A program made the translations under genes and the position numbers. DNA of 64,000 nt from Glebionis coronaria (taxonomy: Eukaryota > Streptophyta > Magnoliopsida > Asterales > Asteraceae): positions 16,665,320 through 16,729,319 of the forward strand of contig CM046876.1 of the NCBI GenBank assembly GCA_025667525.1, in the 5' to 3' direction. The notes below the pieces were generated by a model, which saw nothing but the letters and a program-made list of their open reading frames with translations, was not told the DNA's origin and did not search any database. Positions 28,114-40,452 of this stretch are shown here, piece after piece. The first letter of the stretch is position 1. Each line of letters begins with the position of its first letter.

Positions 28114-29921
28114 ATAAATACATACGTATATAAGTATCTGATTACTGAGTACGTAACTGGTTTTATATCATGTCTTAGCTTTTTTTATATGTTCATGTCA
28201 TGTTTTACAGATTTAAGCTTTATACTGTGTTTATCATATATTCTGTCTATTCTGATTAAGTATTACTTGTATTTCCTGTATTATTATACTTGTTGTGTAA
28301 TAATAAGTAACTTTCTAAAGATAGCAGGTTTCCAAAAATAGAAAGTTTCCAAAAATAGAATGTTACCAAAAATAGAAAGTTTCCAAAAATAGATTCACTG
28401 CTTAAAATAGATAAGTTTCTAAAAATAGAAAGTTTCCATAAATAGATTAGCTGCCTTAAATAAGTTTCTAAAAATAGAAAGTTTCTATAATTAGATATAA
28501 GCTGGATAATTAAGCTAATTATTTAAGCTTAAGTGTTTACTGATTAATATTCTAAGTCATGTAATTAATAGTATAGTTTATTAATTATTTCATGTGAATT
28601 AAATAGACTATAGGTTAAAGTATTTAATTAAATATAAAATGATTTAATTAAATAAAGGTAAAAATAAATAGGTTAAACATGTATTATTATCTATTAATAA
28701 TATAACCTAAGTCATGTAAATTAATTAATTATAAGTCATGATTTTAATAATTAATTAATTATGTAGTCTAACTAAATGATAAAGACTTAGGTTAAAATTC
28801 ATGTATTCATAATCAAATTAATAAGCTAAGTCATGTAAATTAAATTAATCATGTTCATGTTTTTAATTAATTTAATTTAAGTCTTGAAAAAAATAACTTG
28901 TAAAAAAAATATTTAACCTTGTAAAAATAACTCATGAACCGGACCGTGTTTTAAGTCTAAACATGTGTGAACCGGACCCGTGTTTTAACCCATGAACCGG
29001 ACCCAATACACCACCATGCCCCGACCTAGGTCGGGGTCTCCCTTCCTTGTTGCTGCCATGACACCACCACCACCAAACCGAGACATTAAGGTCTCGGTGG
29101 TGCGAGTTAAACCCAAGCCGAGACCCCCTTGGGGCTCGGTTTAGGCTTCGGCCAATAAACAAACACCCCTTAACACATAATTGATTATACCCCATGATTA
29201 AATAACATGTTTATAATTTAATTTGTATTAAAACATTCATGATTTTATGTGATTAGTAAAATCAAAAACATAAAATAAAAGAGGTTAAGGTTTATAGCGA
29301 TCACGTGAATCAAAGAGGATGAACACACTAACGATCCTTGCAATAAATCAAACACCAAAATCGATCAAACACCCCTTTGGTGTGTGTAGAACCCGGCGGG
29401 TAAAGGAGAACCAAAAGGAAGAACTAGGGTTTTTCTTGTTTTCTAAAATTTGTGATTATGAAACATGTTTTCCTTAAATTTCATGTTTAGTAAATTTTAA
29501 TGGGCTTGGCCCTTTGGTCTTGATATAGCCGCGGGTATGGGGCCCACATGGGGGTAACCCGAACATTTTCCGTGTCTAAATTATAAGTGTGTTCTCGTGT
29601 TCGTGTTTTACGTAATTTAATTAATTATCGTTCGTGACTTAATATATTTATTCGATGATCGTAATAAATATACATACATACGTAATATTAGCTCGTGATT
29701 AATTTACGTTCATGATTTCATGTTCTTGACCTCGTGATTAAAATTATTATTGAAATAATTATCGTGTGTTAATACGTAATAAATACTTATTTTGTTATAA
29801 AACGTAAGTAATACTTGTAATTCTTGTACGTGAAACGTAAACATGTTATAAAAGGAAAGTTCTAATCATGTACGTACTATCGTAAGGGTACTATTCATGC
29901 TAAAAGCATGCGGGTTTTACA
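28114..29921 (-). repeat. Element A 5' LTR, part 2
   Basis: Continues from 13265 after element B. It matches element C's LTR in the TTTCCAAAAATAG repeats (28330-28490), the GC-rich CCGAGAC/GTCTCGG block (29015-29160) and the terminal GCGGGTTTTACA. The outer end of the LTR is 29921. Confidence 0.88.
28327..28490. repeat. Short tandem repeat (AAAGTTTCCAAAAATAG)n in element A LTR
   Basis: About nine imperfect copies of a 17-bp unit. The same position in element C's LTR (about 51725-51900) holds a more diverged version, so the array is part of the LTR family rather than a later insertion. Confidence 0.85.
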
Positions 29922-30014
29922 AGCATCTTCGTGGGGTTGCGTCTGTAACATGTGAATTAACAGCAGTTGTATTTAGTTATTTGTTCAGGAAAAAATAATT
30001 CATTGAATACATGA

Positions 30015-32690
30015 CATACTTACAACATAACTAGGCATTGGTACGTGACAACTTCCTCTGTTGTGTCCATTTACACCACATCTACTACACTTTTTGTTTA
30101 TTGGTTCTTAACCTTTAGACCGAATTCTATCCGATTTGTTTGGGTGTCCAGGTTGTTTCTTGCGCACTAGTGGTTGTGTAACACTTTGGAAATCTCCAAC
30201 ATCGTGGGATTTGTAGTTGTTAGCTACGTTGAAAAAGTTGTCGACGTAAGTGGCCTTAATGGTTTTATTCAAAAACCAAGTTTTGGCTAAGTGATTTACA
30301 TTATTCAAACCCTCTACTCTAGCAACATCACATACATGACCACAGGGTAATCCTGATAGTTGTCATTTGTGACATGAACACTCACCTTTCTCCAAATCGA
30401 CAACATGAATTTCATTAGAATCACGTACATGATACATTTTGTATCTGTCTATACCCTTTACTTTCCAAGTTTGAGTTTTCATAAACCTGTCTTGGACCTT
30501 TTTAGCAGCCCATGGTGTGAGATCTTCATCCGGTGAATCTAGCATAAATTAATGTGATATTTGCATGAATAACTGGGCCAAGATGGGTTACTGGAAAGTA
30601 CTTTATACGAAGTTAACATAGTAAACTAACCTTGGTGCTTAACTCGACGTGCGTAATACCATAGTTGTAGACATCCTTTGTTAAAGCGTTAATCGACTCG
30701 ACACTATTGGAAGGCCATGTAGTTGTATTTATTTGTAGGGCAATATGCCCTAGACCAATTTTCGTATTCTGCCTCGTGAAGTTTCTTGTGTGCATGAGGC
30801 TGTACGGCATGTATTTCACCCATAAGTTGATCAAATGACTCAGTAGTGTATGCTTTGCATGTCTTCCAGTATAAACCTTTAAGCTTATCGCTTTGCATTC
30901 CCGCATTCATCATCAAATGACGACAACAAAAACCATGAAATGAGTTGGGAAAAACTTGTTTGCAGGCAAGGCTTATTGCATAATGCCTGTCTGAAATTAT
31001 GGTCAAATTTGGTGGTTCACCAATGCATTCGTTTAGTTTCCCAAAAAAACAAGACCATGATTCACCAGTTTCACCATGGCTAACACCTGTGGCGATTGGA
31101 ATAATCTGATTGTTCCCATCCATTCCAACGATAACCATGTTTGTTCCCTTGTGTCCCTTTAAGATGTGTCGCATCAGTTATAATCAACGGCCTCATGTAG
31201 CATAGGAAGCTCTTGATCTAAAAAAACATGTGTTTATAACAAACTCCGTTAACCAAAGTATAGTTGCAGAAAATGCTAAATGTTAAGGTGAAAAAATGTA
31301 AATATATAGCCAAACCCAATATTAGTGGACCGAAAGTTATTTGGGGCCACAAAATCTAACCATGTGCATATCTATTTTTGACCCAACACATGGGATTCCT
31401 TAAACCCTGCATAGACTAACACTTACTGTTAAGGATCTACTACTGGGACCATTTTCGACCAAACATCCTAATCAACATCCTAATCAGATTAGTTTATGAA
31501 TACAATTTTTGAAACCTTCACCAGGTTCTTGGGTATGATTATGTGAGAGCATAACTGTTTATAGGTTATCAATTTCAAACAACACAATTAAAATCATAAC
31601 AAGTTAATAAAATATAAGAACACATTGAAAAAAAATCTTACCACAACACCAAAGGCTATGAATAACATAGAAAACATTCCTTCATCATCTATCTCAATGT
31701 GTGTAACTGTTTCTGGATTTTCCAACTTTAAGTAATGACAATATGTTGGTAATTGAACAAATGATTTTATAGGACACCCGTGAGTTGCTGCCAATGCATT
31801 GTGTCTTCCCGCCCAAGCTACTTTGTATGAAACTGCTACACTCTACTCCATTTGAAAATCACTAACAATATCCTTAGGTTTATAAATCCTACTTGGCTTG
31901 GTGATTTTAGGAACAATGTATTTTGACAAAAACTTTGTTGTTACGTTGCGATGATAAGCATTGCATTCATACTTGTTACATGAATGAGTATCATGGATGT
32001 GTGTTATCCGAAAAGATTTGCTATTTTTTACACGGTTGGTGTATAGATCCCAAGTACGGTCTAGCGACGCACATGCTACAACATATCTGTTAGGACATGA
32101 TCTAACAAATTTAAACTGTGTTCCATCATTTACACATTTCAGAGTTATTAAATACACGCACTCTTTCTTATCTTCAAATCTATATTCCTTACACCAATAA
32201 ACATGTTTGGTATATCCTCCAATACTACTTTCAACAATAGGCGAATGTTAGGAGTTTGGTGGAAAACAGTTTTTGGTTTCAGGAGGTGTAAACACAGAAA
32301 CATTAAGATCATTGACATTAGGGGGAAGATTAAATGTCTGGTTTACCTGTGATGGTTGTTCAGATACAAACACATATAGGTTCTTAACATCATCGGATTC
32401 GAAAATTTCATTATAGAAATAAAGAAGATCATTGTTATCGATTATGTTGATCTTGTTGGTTTCTGTTTGTAGGCTATATGTATTTTGATGTTAGGAGCCA
32501 GGTTGAACTTTTTCTTCATATACCGGAGTAGATCCAAGTAACTAGTACCACTAGGCAGAAGAACACCATATTTTTTATCTTCATAGATTAGTACCCTCGC
32601 CTTGGCAAATCTCAGAATATGAATAAGATCAGAAAGGCCATCATAAGAGTAAACAAGGCAACCACGTCCGTGAGAGCAAAGCCTAAAATG
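30015..32690 (-). pseudogene. MULE (Mutator-like) transposase, broken
   Basis: In coding order: an N-terminal segment at about 32600-32480 (YGVLLPSGTSYLDLLRYMKK); the MuDR-type DNA-binding zinc domain at 32157-31843 (CPNRYVVACAS, ITHIHDTHSC, PSRIYKPKDIV); then LPTYCHYLKLENPETVTHIE at 31780-31690. The DDE transposase core is at 31190-30704, with first Asp in ITDATHLKG, second in IISDRHYAI, and FHGFCCRHLMMN. A SWIM zinc finger (CSCHK...LPCGHVC) is at 30400-30320, and a zinc knuckle (CSRCGVNGHNRGSC) at about 30090-30045. A frameshift near 31165 splits the core, and a TGG-to-TGA stop lies inside the SWIM finger near 30361. Terminal inverted repeats were not found. Confidence 0.85.
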
Positions 32691-33391
32691 GCATAACCAA
32701 ACAATTTAGTATCCAATTACGGACTCCGTGCTACTGATGAATGGATCAACGAACTGAATATCTTTTTAATTCCGACTGTAGCTCCAGCTAAAACAATTGT
32801 AGTAGTTCCAGCATCGATGACTCCTCCCTCCATAACATCTTTAAAAGTTTTCATTCCAGTCTATTAATTGGAAGCAGGGACCTAAATTTGTGTGTTATTG
32901 TTGAAGACATTTTTTGTTAATAATCTTATCCACCTACCCATCTTTTATAACTAGATGTGTTTTATCCTTTACTTTTCACCTACTGATAGTACTACTAATT
33001 CACTAACTATGTATGGTTCTAATAAATACCCTGCCAATGTAGTTGGGCTTGTAACCATTTTTAATAACTTACCAAAAAACTACACATACCTAAACTAATA
33101 ACCATTGAGAACTTAGAGGGATAAGATATCAAATGAAATAAAAACTAACATCCATATTAACCTTAATTGATAATGTTTAGAATACACAAAAACAAAAAAT
33201 ATATAAGAACTAGATAACAAAGGTTCACAAGGAGATAATATAAGTAGATAACTAAGGTGAATACTGAAATAGGAAATTGACTAGCGTTCTTGTTTATCCA
33301 AGGTTGGATGCACTCCTTAGACTATATCTTATCCCGTCCCACCAGGTTTCACCAAGGTCTCGACATAGGTACACCATGGCCCCCTCATATA
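32691..33391. other. Intergenic, no gene seen
   Basis: AT-rich sequence with only short unrelated ORFs. It may include the 5' leader of the MULE pseudogene and the 3' end of the F-box pseudogene. Confidence 0.6.
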
Positions 33392-34361
33392 CTATAAAAT
33401 CCTAAAAGTCCGGGTGGTAGGGTTACACAACATTACCTGATAACCAAATGGAACTACGACACACCCGTTTCCTGTTATACAGATAGGAGAATAGTATCTT
33501 GTCCAACCTTCTACGTATTGGTGTAATGGGTATAGAGTATGCTCTGGTTTGGTAACTGACAACAACAATGACCAAGCTTGGTTGTCACCATTGTTAGTCA
33601 TCACCTAAATATACGAAACAGGGTTGTTGGTGTAGGTACATAGCATGTCAACCCTTGTGGCAAAACCCCCAAGTCAACAGATTTTTCGCCTTTTGGTCTA
33701 TCAGGAAGCACAACCTAAGTAATTGTTTTGTGAGTTAGATGAATACAAACAACCCTTTCTGAATCTGCTCTCTAGTCGAAATCAAAGAAGTATACCCGTC
33801 CGTCATAACCCACACCGTCTGCAAAGACACTACCTTACCCTAGATAAACGCCTATGTTTTTCTAGTTTCTATTTAGGACCGAAAACATTTTAACCTTGTT
33901 GTTGCGCTTAAAAATTGCAATCAACTTGTGATCACCATCTGTTATCTTAACCAAGGCATAACCAACCATTTTATGTTTTTCATTCACAAAACATGAGTCG
34001 ATCACATATGTGTAACAGGTTGCAAGGTTGTAAAGAGATATCCCTCTCGTGTTCACCACGAGTATCAAACCGTCGCATGACCCAACAACTCTATCGAAGT
34101 TGTTATTCATAAAAGGATGAACTTTCCCCCGGTATAATATTGACGGGGTAATTATCAAGTTATCAGAAATCGAGCGAGTGCGTATACCTTCAATAGTTTT
34201 GAGTATTAATCGTGGGTGCTGAGCAGCATTGGCATGCCTCCTTACGAATGTGGCATTGGAGATGATTAACAACCATGTTTGCATGACAACAGTGATCAAA
34301 CAGGAAGGTTTAGTAACACAATCATCATTAGGTCGATTGTTAAATCTTCAAAAGTAGCCAT
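33392..34361 (-). pseudogene. F-box protein pseudogene 1 (FBA type)
   Basis: Starts at an ATG at 34361-34359 (MATFEDLTIDLMMIVLLNLPV), an F-box lead-in, then hits a TGA. The frame changes at about 34290 to TWLLIISNATFVRRHANAAQ, the usual end of the F-box. The associated domain follows (VVGSCDGLILVVNTRGISLYNLAT). A distal piece at 33604-33392 ends LCNPTTRTFRIL, which reads like a second copy of the 'stWNP-T/R-' strand. F-box proteins are substrate receptors of SCF ubiquitin ligases; this one cannot make a full product. Confidence 0.7.
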
Positions 34362-34736
34362 TTCTGATAATTAAGTGATAGAAAATTAGATGATATGATT
34401 ATTTTCTTTGGTAAAAAATAGATTGTGTGTACTATCTATAAAGATTAAGGGAGAAGTGGGAAGATTAAGGAACAAGTGGGTGGTTAATAGTAATGGGCAG
34501 TTACCCATATGTTCAAGAATCACAAGTAGGCAATTAATTTGAATATTTGGGCAATCATGGCAACATCTAAAATGCACTCATAGTATAGGGATGTCAAATA
34601 TAAAATAAGGAAATGTTACCAATTGTTTATATTTAAATTTAATCTAGATATAATATTGTTTTACGCCATATTTTCATGTGGCAATAACGATTAATAACGA
34701 AAGTTATCCACATTAACCGGTGAAGGTATCGGGTCA

Positions 34737-35012
34737 ATGTCAAGTGTAATGGAAAACCAGTTATGTACATGCGATCTCCCAGTAAAAGTCTTAACTTCAT
34801 GGAAGCCTAGTAATCCTTGCCGAAGGTTTGTTGTATGCCTAAACCGTTACAACCCAGGTAGGAAATGTGGATACTGGGATTGGTTAGATGATGAGGTTGA
34901 ATCAGATTGGTACAAGATGAATTTGTATGAGATGTACACTATGTTGAATCAACAACACATGCGTGATCTAAGACAATTATTGACAAGTCAGCAAACAATT
35001 GAAGTTCTGTAA
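34737..35012 (+). CDS. Small GRF-type zinc-finger protein (91 aa)
   Basis: An intact short ORF whose residues 10-60 match a GRF zinc finger: CTCDLPVKVLTSWKPSNPCR, RFVVCLN, and CGYWDWLDDEV. The conserved Cys residues, the GRF/RRF-like RFVVC segment and the aromatic WDW motif are present. Plant genomes carry many such single-finger proteins of unknown function, often near transposons. It lies about 375 bp from, and divergent to, the F-box pseudogene. A solo LTR begins 197 bp after its stop. I see no TATA box that I would trust. Expression is unproven. Confidence 0.6.
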   Translation: MSSVMENQLCTCDLPVKVLTSWKPSNPCRRFVVCLNRYNPGRKCGYWDWLDDEVESDWYKMNLYEMYTMLNQQHMRDLRQLLTSQQTIEVL

Positions 35013-35208
35013 GTTGAATTGGCCAAAAAACCATTCAGCTGGAGAAGAGTAAATCTTACGGCCGTTTCTGGAAGAAAACTTGTATTTGGATTGGAATTAC
35101 CTTGTGTGTGTTACTAGCCATGAACTAGAAGTTTATTGTAAGGAAAAACATGTTTCTAAGGTTTCTGTAATATTTAGGATCACGTAACTGGATTTATTCG
35201 TATCTAAC

Positions 35209-36962
35209 TGATAGGTGTGAAAACACCCATCCTTTTACCACTTATTTCTGGCTAAAACGAGACCAAAACGCGTATTTAATATCATTTGTTTGGAATTATG
35301 CGTGGTTTTTGTCTTTGTTTTGTTTTCAGAGCCAACCGGATAAATATTGAAGAAAACATGGGATTGCACGGGTTTTATCGAAGAAAAAGACTCAAGACGA
35401 AGTCTATTGTCCAAGAGATGCAAAAGATTTGAAGTCATTGTGCCTATTTGAAGACTTATCGAAGAAAAGGGCCAAAGATGGAAGATTCTTATATGTCGAA
35501 GAACTCGAGTCTATTAAACAAAAGATTATAAGACGAGTTGGAATTATTCACCGACACTTCTCAAAATCCAAAGTCGGATACGTTTAATTAAAGAAACGAA
35601 AAGACTAAAGAAGAAAGAAGAAAAGAAGCCCAGGAACAAAGCCCATTCACAAGCCCACAAGCAAACGCCTATAAATAGGACTTCTCCTCACAGTTTTAGA
35701 GGCTAGTTAGTTATTAGTGTCTAGTTTCACTTTTCATTTTCCTCTCTAGTTTTAAAGAGAGAAAGTTCTCAACTTTCTCTCACTAAGTTTTCATCTTTCT
35801 TTCTTTTGATCTTTCAAGATTAAACCTTTTGTATTGTTGATCTCATTAATCAAGTTTAAGTTTAAGCTTTTAATCTTTCATCTCTTTCTACCTTTCTTTG
35901 ATTTTTTGATTAATTTTGGTGCGAATTTCATTTGATCCGTGTTGTTCTTATTGATTTCGTGCTTAAAAAGTTAATCTTTATATGCTTACTTAAGTTTTCA
36001 TACGAATAAGCTTTAAGATCTTTGTGCTTATTGGCTTGTTTTTATGTTTAGCTTATTTACTTTTTGAAAAGATTTTCTTAAAAAGTTTATCTTTTTATAG
36101 TTTGATTTAAAAGTTGCTTACTTTAAGATTGGATAAGTTGTTATTCGTGCTTATTTAGCCTTTTTCATATTTGATTCGTTCTAGTTTTGGTGTTGGCTTA
36201 TTCCTATAGCTTATTACCTTGGCTTATTTTCGAATCCCACTTAAATCGGAAAAGGTATAAACCCTTTTCCGATTGGTACTTTCCGATCATCACCCCCTTA
36301 TTCCGATCACTTGATTGGATAAGGGTTTTAACCCATTCCGATTGCATCTTCAATATTCGATCCTTTGATCGGATTAGGGTTTTGCGATATTCCGACAACA
36401 AGTATTTGCTAACATTCCGATTAGACCTATTTTATAAGCATTCCGATTGCCCCCTTTTTAGTTATTCCGATTGACCTTTCCGATTGCAGCATTCCGACGA
36501 GGTGATTTTTGATATATTCCGATTGCTTGGTTTTTATGATATTTCGATTGGCATTGTCTTCAAACATTCCGACAGCCTTGTTTTTTTTCAACATTCCGAT
36601 TACGATTGTTCCCCAGTATTCCGATCAGGTTGTATTCCGAACATATATTCCGATCTGACTTAATTTTGCATTCCGATGGTTTAGTTTCTTGTTTTTACAA
36701 AGTTTCCAAGTTCTATATTTATTAAGTGTTTTAGTATTTTTCTAATCTTATCTTTAAGATTTCAAGCCTTTATTTTTAACTCGTCCTTTCTTTTAAGCTT
36801 TTATTTTACTTAACAACATTTACATTTATTTGCTATTAGTTTAAAATAGATAACAAACCAACCCCTTTTTAGTAACCAAGAACAAACTATTCCACTTTGA
36901 ACCGTGATCAATTCGAGAAGATACCGAGAACTAATCTGAACCCATTCAAAAATATTGTATCA
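35209..36962 (+). repeat. Solo LTR related to element B, target duplication CTAAC
   Basis: A 1,754-bp LTR with TG...CA ends (TGATAGGTGTGAAAAC and AATATTGTATCA) and a perfect CTAAC duplication at 35204-35208 and 36963-36967. Its sense matches the reverse complement of B's LTRs, including the start, the TATA region, the CTTTCTCTCACTA block and the 3' portion (GCTATTAGTTTAAAATAG). No internal sequence adjoins it, so it is the product of LTR-LTR recombination. TATA box CCTATAAATAGG is at 35668-35679. Confidence 0.9.
36250..36680 (+). repeat. Array of TTCCGAT motifs inside the solo LTR
   Basis: About 17 occurrences of TTCCGA(T/C), spaced irregularly at 12-50 bp. They occupy the same downstream-of-TATA position that holds the 23-bp AAATTCGCAACTTT array in element B LTRs. 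Confidence 0.8.
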
Positions 36963-36967
36963 CTAAC

Positions 36968-37603
36968 TATCTAATCTTAATGTATGTAACAAACATTTAG
37001 TTTTTTGTAATATATTCGTAAGGCTTGTTTTTCAAGTGCAACTTTTGTAAAATTTGTAACAAAGATTTCATAAACATTAATTTTGTTACAGAAATATAAA
37101 TAATAGAACCGTAAGTGTTTTAAAAGTTAACCAAATCCGCGTACAAAAGGAATTTAAAGTAAACAAAAGTTCGGAGAGATATTACAACATATTCCTAGGT
37201 AATTGCTAGTCTTAATATGCGGCCTACTGCATTGATCTTTAAAAATTGGCCATCTACCAAGCTTGCAAGGAGAGGATCAAACCTACAAAAGGCAAATGTG
37301 AAATTCAGAAAATTTGAGTATAAAAGCTAAAGGTATTCAAATATGATGCCAAATTGAACTCATACATCATGCATTGCTGCGCATATAATAAAGTGTTCCA
37401 CAAGCATGATCGTGTAGAACAAGAGATTCTTTCTAGGGTTATACATATACTAAACCACGAAAACTAGTGATACCAACATTCATAAAAGTACGATCAATCA
37501 TATCGTGGACTAGAAAAATATGAGCCATTGGGTTTTCAGTAGCAGATTCAACAACTGGATTGACGTTGGGAGTAAAACCAAGCAGTTTTAGTATAGAGCG
37601 TGA
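36968..37603. other. Intergenic, no gene seen
   Basis: AT-rich sequence between the solo LTR and F-box pseudogene 2. Its right part is probably the 3' flank of that gene. No ORF or repeat here is convincing. Confidence 0.6.
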
Positions 37604-38488
37604 TTAAATGTTGAAAATATCTATAAAAGTTGGTGTATTACCACCATCTAAAGAAACCTTCCAACCACATAATAGTTGGATGTCATATGCCATAAGATGA
37701 CCAGACAACACAAGGGAGTCACTAAATACGGAAATCGACAGAGGGTACATCAATTCAGCTAGTAAGGTTAGTGGTATATCATGAATTTGAAACTGGTGGT
37801 TAACCATATCAAATGAAACAAGCAGATACACTTTTATCGGCTCCTCGTTGTTATACGAACGCAATTCATGCCCAATCCAAATCACATACTTACCTACAAC
37901 AGCCTGACTAGACCTACTAAATCTTATAGTCTCACGGGGTAACTTATCATTGTCTACCCTATTCCAACATCTTGAACTCAAACTAAAAACCGAAGCGTAC
38001 CACCTACCTATTCTAGTGACCGGGTAAGAAATCTTAATAATGGTTGGATCTATTGTATCAGACCGTACAACAAAACCTAAAAGGATTTTATCACCTATAG
38101 GTTGACTCATAAATGTTGGTATTAAAGTACCAATATAATTATTCATCGACGGGTTCCAGATAATAGCAATTTTCCTTGGGATCCAATGATAGCACTACAC
38201 CCCACACGATGTGCCAATTAGATCCATATTTGTAAAAAATAGGTTAGCATTAATTCGGTTTGTGGTGAAGTTTTCAGCAACAGATAAAAGATAACCCTAA
38301 TATTGATGGGTATACTTTAATAGATAACCACATTCTAACGACTTACGAACACCATATGATAACAAGAAGTTCCTTTCATCTATTGTAGCTTTGCAACTTT
38401 TTGAAACACCACGACAACGAAGTAAATACTTGACAGGGATTCTGCTTATGATATTCATTTGTAGATCGAATGGGATGTAGTCTGACAT
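37604..38488 (-). pseudogene. F-box protein pseudogene 2 (FBA type)
   Basis: N-terminal F-box at 38488-38297: IPFDLQMNIISRIPVKYLLR followed by CRGVSKSCKATID, a clear F-box with the usual LLR-C-VSK pattern. After a gap with stops (38296-38147), the C-terminal associated domain reads open from 38146 to 37604 (NNYIGTLIPTF, WYASVFSLSSRCWNRVD, YVIWIGHELRSY, FQIHDIPLTLLAELMYPLSI). The full length would be about 295 residues, short for a family that usually has 350-400. It is broken in the middle, so it is not a functional SCF receptor. Confidence 0.75.
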
Positions 38489-38731
38489 GTTTTTAGGGTT
38501 TCTTTAAAATGATAGTCAATGTATATGAGTGGATAAAGTGATAAAGTTGTATTAAGGAGGTGTGTGATAGGGAATAGAAAATGTATTTGGTATGTACATT
38601 AAAGGAACCATTAACTTAACTTGTACTTTAAAGGGGTTGCAATTAGTATGGTTCAACCACAAATATATTCTAGAAGGTTTCAATTACTATAAGGTATTTG
38701 ACAAAAATTTATTGTTGAGTGTGAATATACC

Positions 38732-40452
38732 TTAAGCATCATCAATTGCTAACACCTTGTGCTTCCAAAAGTATCCAACAAGTTGTTCACGATAAGCTAT
38801 GGCTGTTTGAAGAGGATCATCAAACGTCACTGGTAGGTTACGAGACAACCTATATAAATATATACACACCCAAATCCCATAGTCGCCATATTTTTTCTCC
38901 TGCCTTGGAACATCTACAAATGCATATGAGATTTTATAGTTATCGGGTGATATTCCCTTGTTCTCCAATATCCCATGAACATTTAGATAAAAGGATAGCT
39001 GCTTGGGCAATTTTTTTCATATTTCTCCACCAAGGTCTTCTGTTACCAACAACCCAACCTAGGATATCATAAAATGTAACCAATCCAGTTCTTATGTGAA
39101 GTTCAGCTAGACACCAGTGTTTCTTTGGTTCGTTGACGGGAAAGTACACCTATAAAATCAATTGACATGTTTTTGTAAGACTACCTTCTCAACAAATCGC
39201 CTTTAGAAATTATACGATTAACTTTTCTAGGTATAAAAAGACTACCTTCTCAACGAATCGCCAGTGGACACGATACCTAATGCCATTAGAGTAATAGTTA
39301 GGCATCGAACCAGCAAGAATTTGTTGCAAGAAGTGAGGGCTCAACATGGCCCAATCAGCATTAAGTTGTCTAAATGTCCACACTAAATCCACAAATAGAT
39401 CTAGATGTCGTGTATGGAAAAAATTGATAATTAAAAACAATATTTATTAAGATTGCTAAAATTTACTATGAACACTTGCTTAACTTACATTGTCACCCAA
39501 CCACCCATCTTTGGCAATATCAAGACACACTAAAGCTCGCCAGAACTTCGCAACAACTTCAATGTCTCGTTGTTCCCAGGGAAACCGATACTCTGCGGGT
39601 CAGGCAAATTAATATATGCTACAGATGAGGAAACTCTTACAGTATCCATGTTACGGTCCTTCTCTCTTGAAAGATTCTATAATAAATCACCAGTTGTAAA
39701 AATTCTGGTTCATATCTAGTACTAAAAAAATTCTGGTTCATATCTAGTACTAAAAAAACTAATAATTTCTAACCTTGAAAGCCCAAGCAAAGCCGTATAA
39801 ATTATATAGAGGATTGTAACATGGGTTTTGCTTCCTCTTGGATATATGAGTATCAGCATGATTACAACCAACATTTATAGTCCTTGTTTAAAATTCATCC
39901 CACTTGTACTCACCCCAGGGATAAGAATTCCAGGCTTCAAAATCATCCACCATAGTCACTAAATGATTTTCGATGAAATTCATATCCTCTTTGCCCATAA
40001 ATACCAACTCAGAAACAATTAAAAGATACACCATAACAACATCCACATCAGATAATCCTAACCACTTATCTTGATTTCTAATAATTTGCAAAAGTTCAAA
40101 CCAATGAATTCTTCTAAAACCTTTTTTTTATTTTTCCCGGGAAAACACGAATGCAAAAAGAACTCTTCAAACCAGCACTAGTTGAAACATTAGCAAATCG
40201 AAATCCAGTAATTAAACAAAATTCCTTCCTACCAAATCGTAGCAAATGATCGCCAATTTTAAATATCATAGGGGGTGCATGACTAGGAATTTGTTCAACA
40301 TATACCTGGTATTGCAAAAAATAATTCATCAAATGGCAATCATTATCCATAGAAGGGATATCCAACCACGAGCCAAAAACAGTACTTCTAAACAAATTGT
40401 TCCTGACGATATTTGTTTGCAATAACCCTTTGATTTCTTGAAACAATCTCAC
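38732..40452 (-). pseudogene. DUF1985 / Ulp1-like (C48) protease gene with altered catalytic Cys
   Basis: A multi-exon reading. DUF1985 domain: 40452-40114 (FRSTVFGSWLDIP, LRFGRKEFCLITGFRF) and 40091-39888 (LGLSDVDVVMVYLLIVSELV). Middle exon at about 39600-39490 (WEQRDIEVVAKFWRALVC, DGWLGDN then GTAAGT). Ulp1 part: 39430-39240 (LNADWAMLSPHFL; donor after VEK), then 39149-39000 (VYFPVNEPKKHWCLAELHI with catalytic His; FYDILGW with the Asp), and 39010-38732 (DYGIWVCIYLYRL). Ulp1 family proteases have D-C-G at the nucleophile; here it is D-Y-G. A frameshift coincides with a 7-T run at 39011-39017. Such DUF1985-Ulp1 genes are common in plants and some ride in MULEs. Confidence 0.75.
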
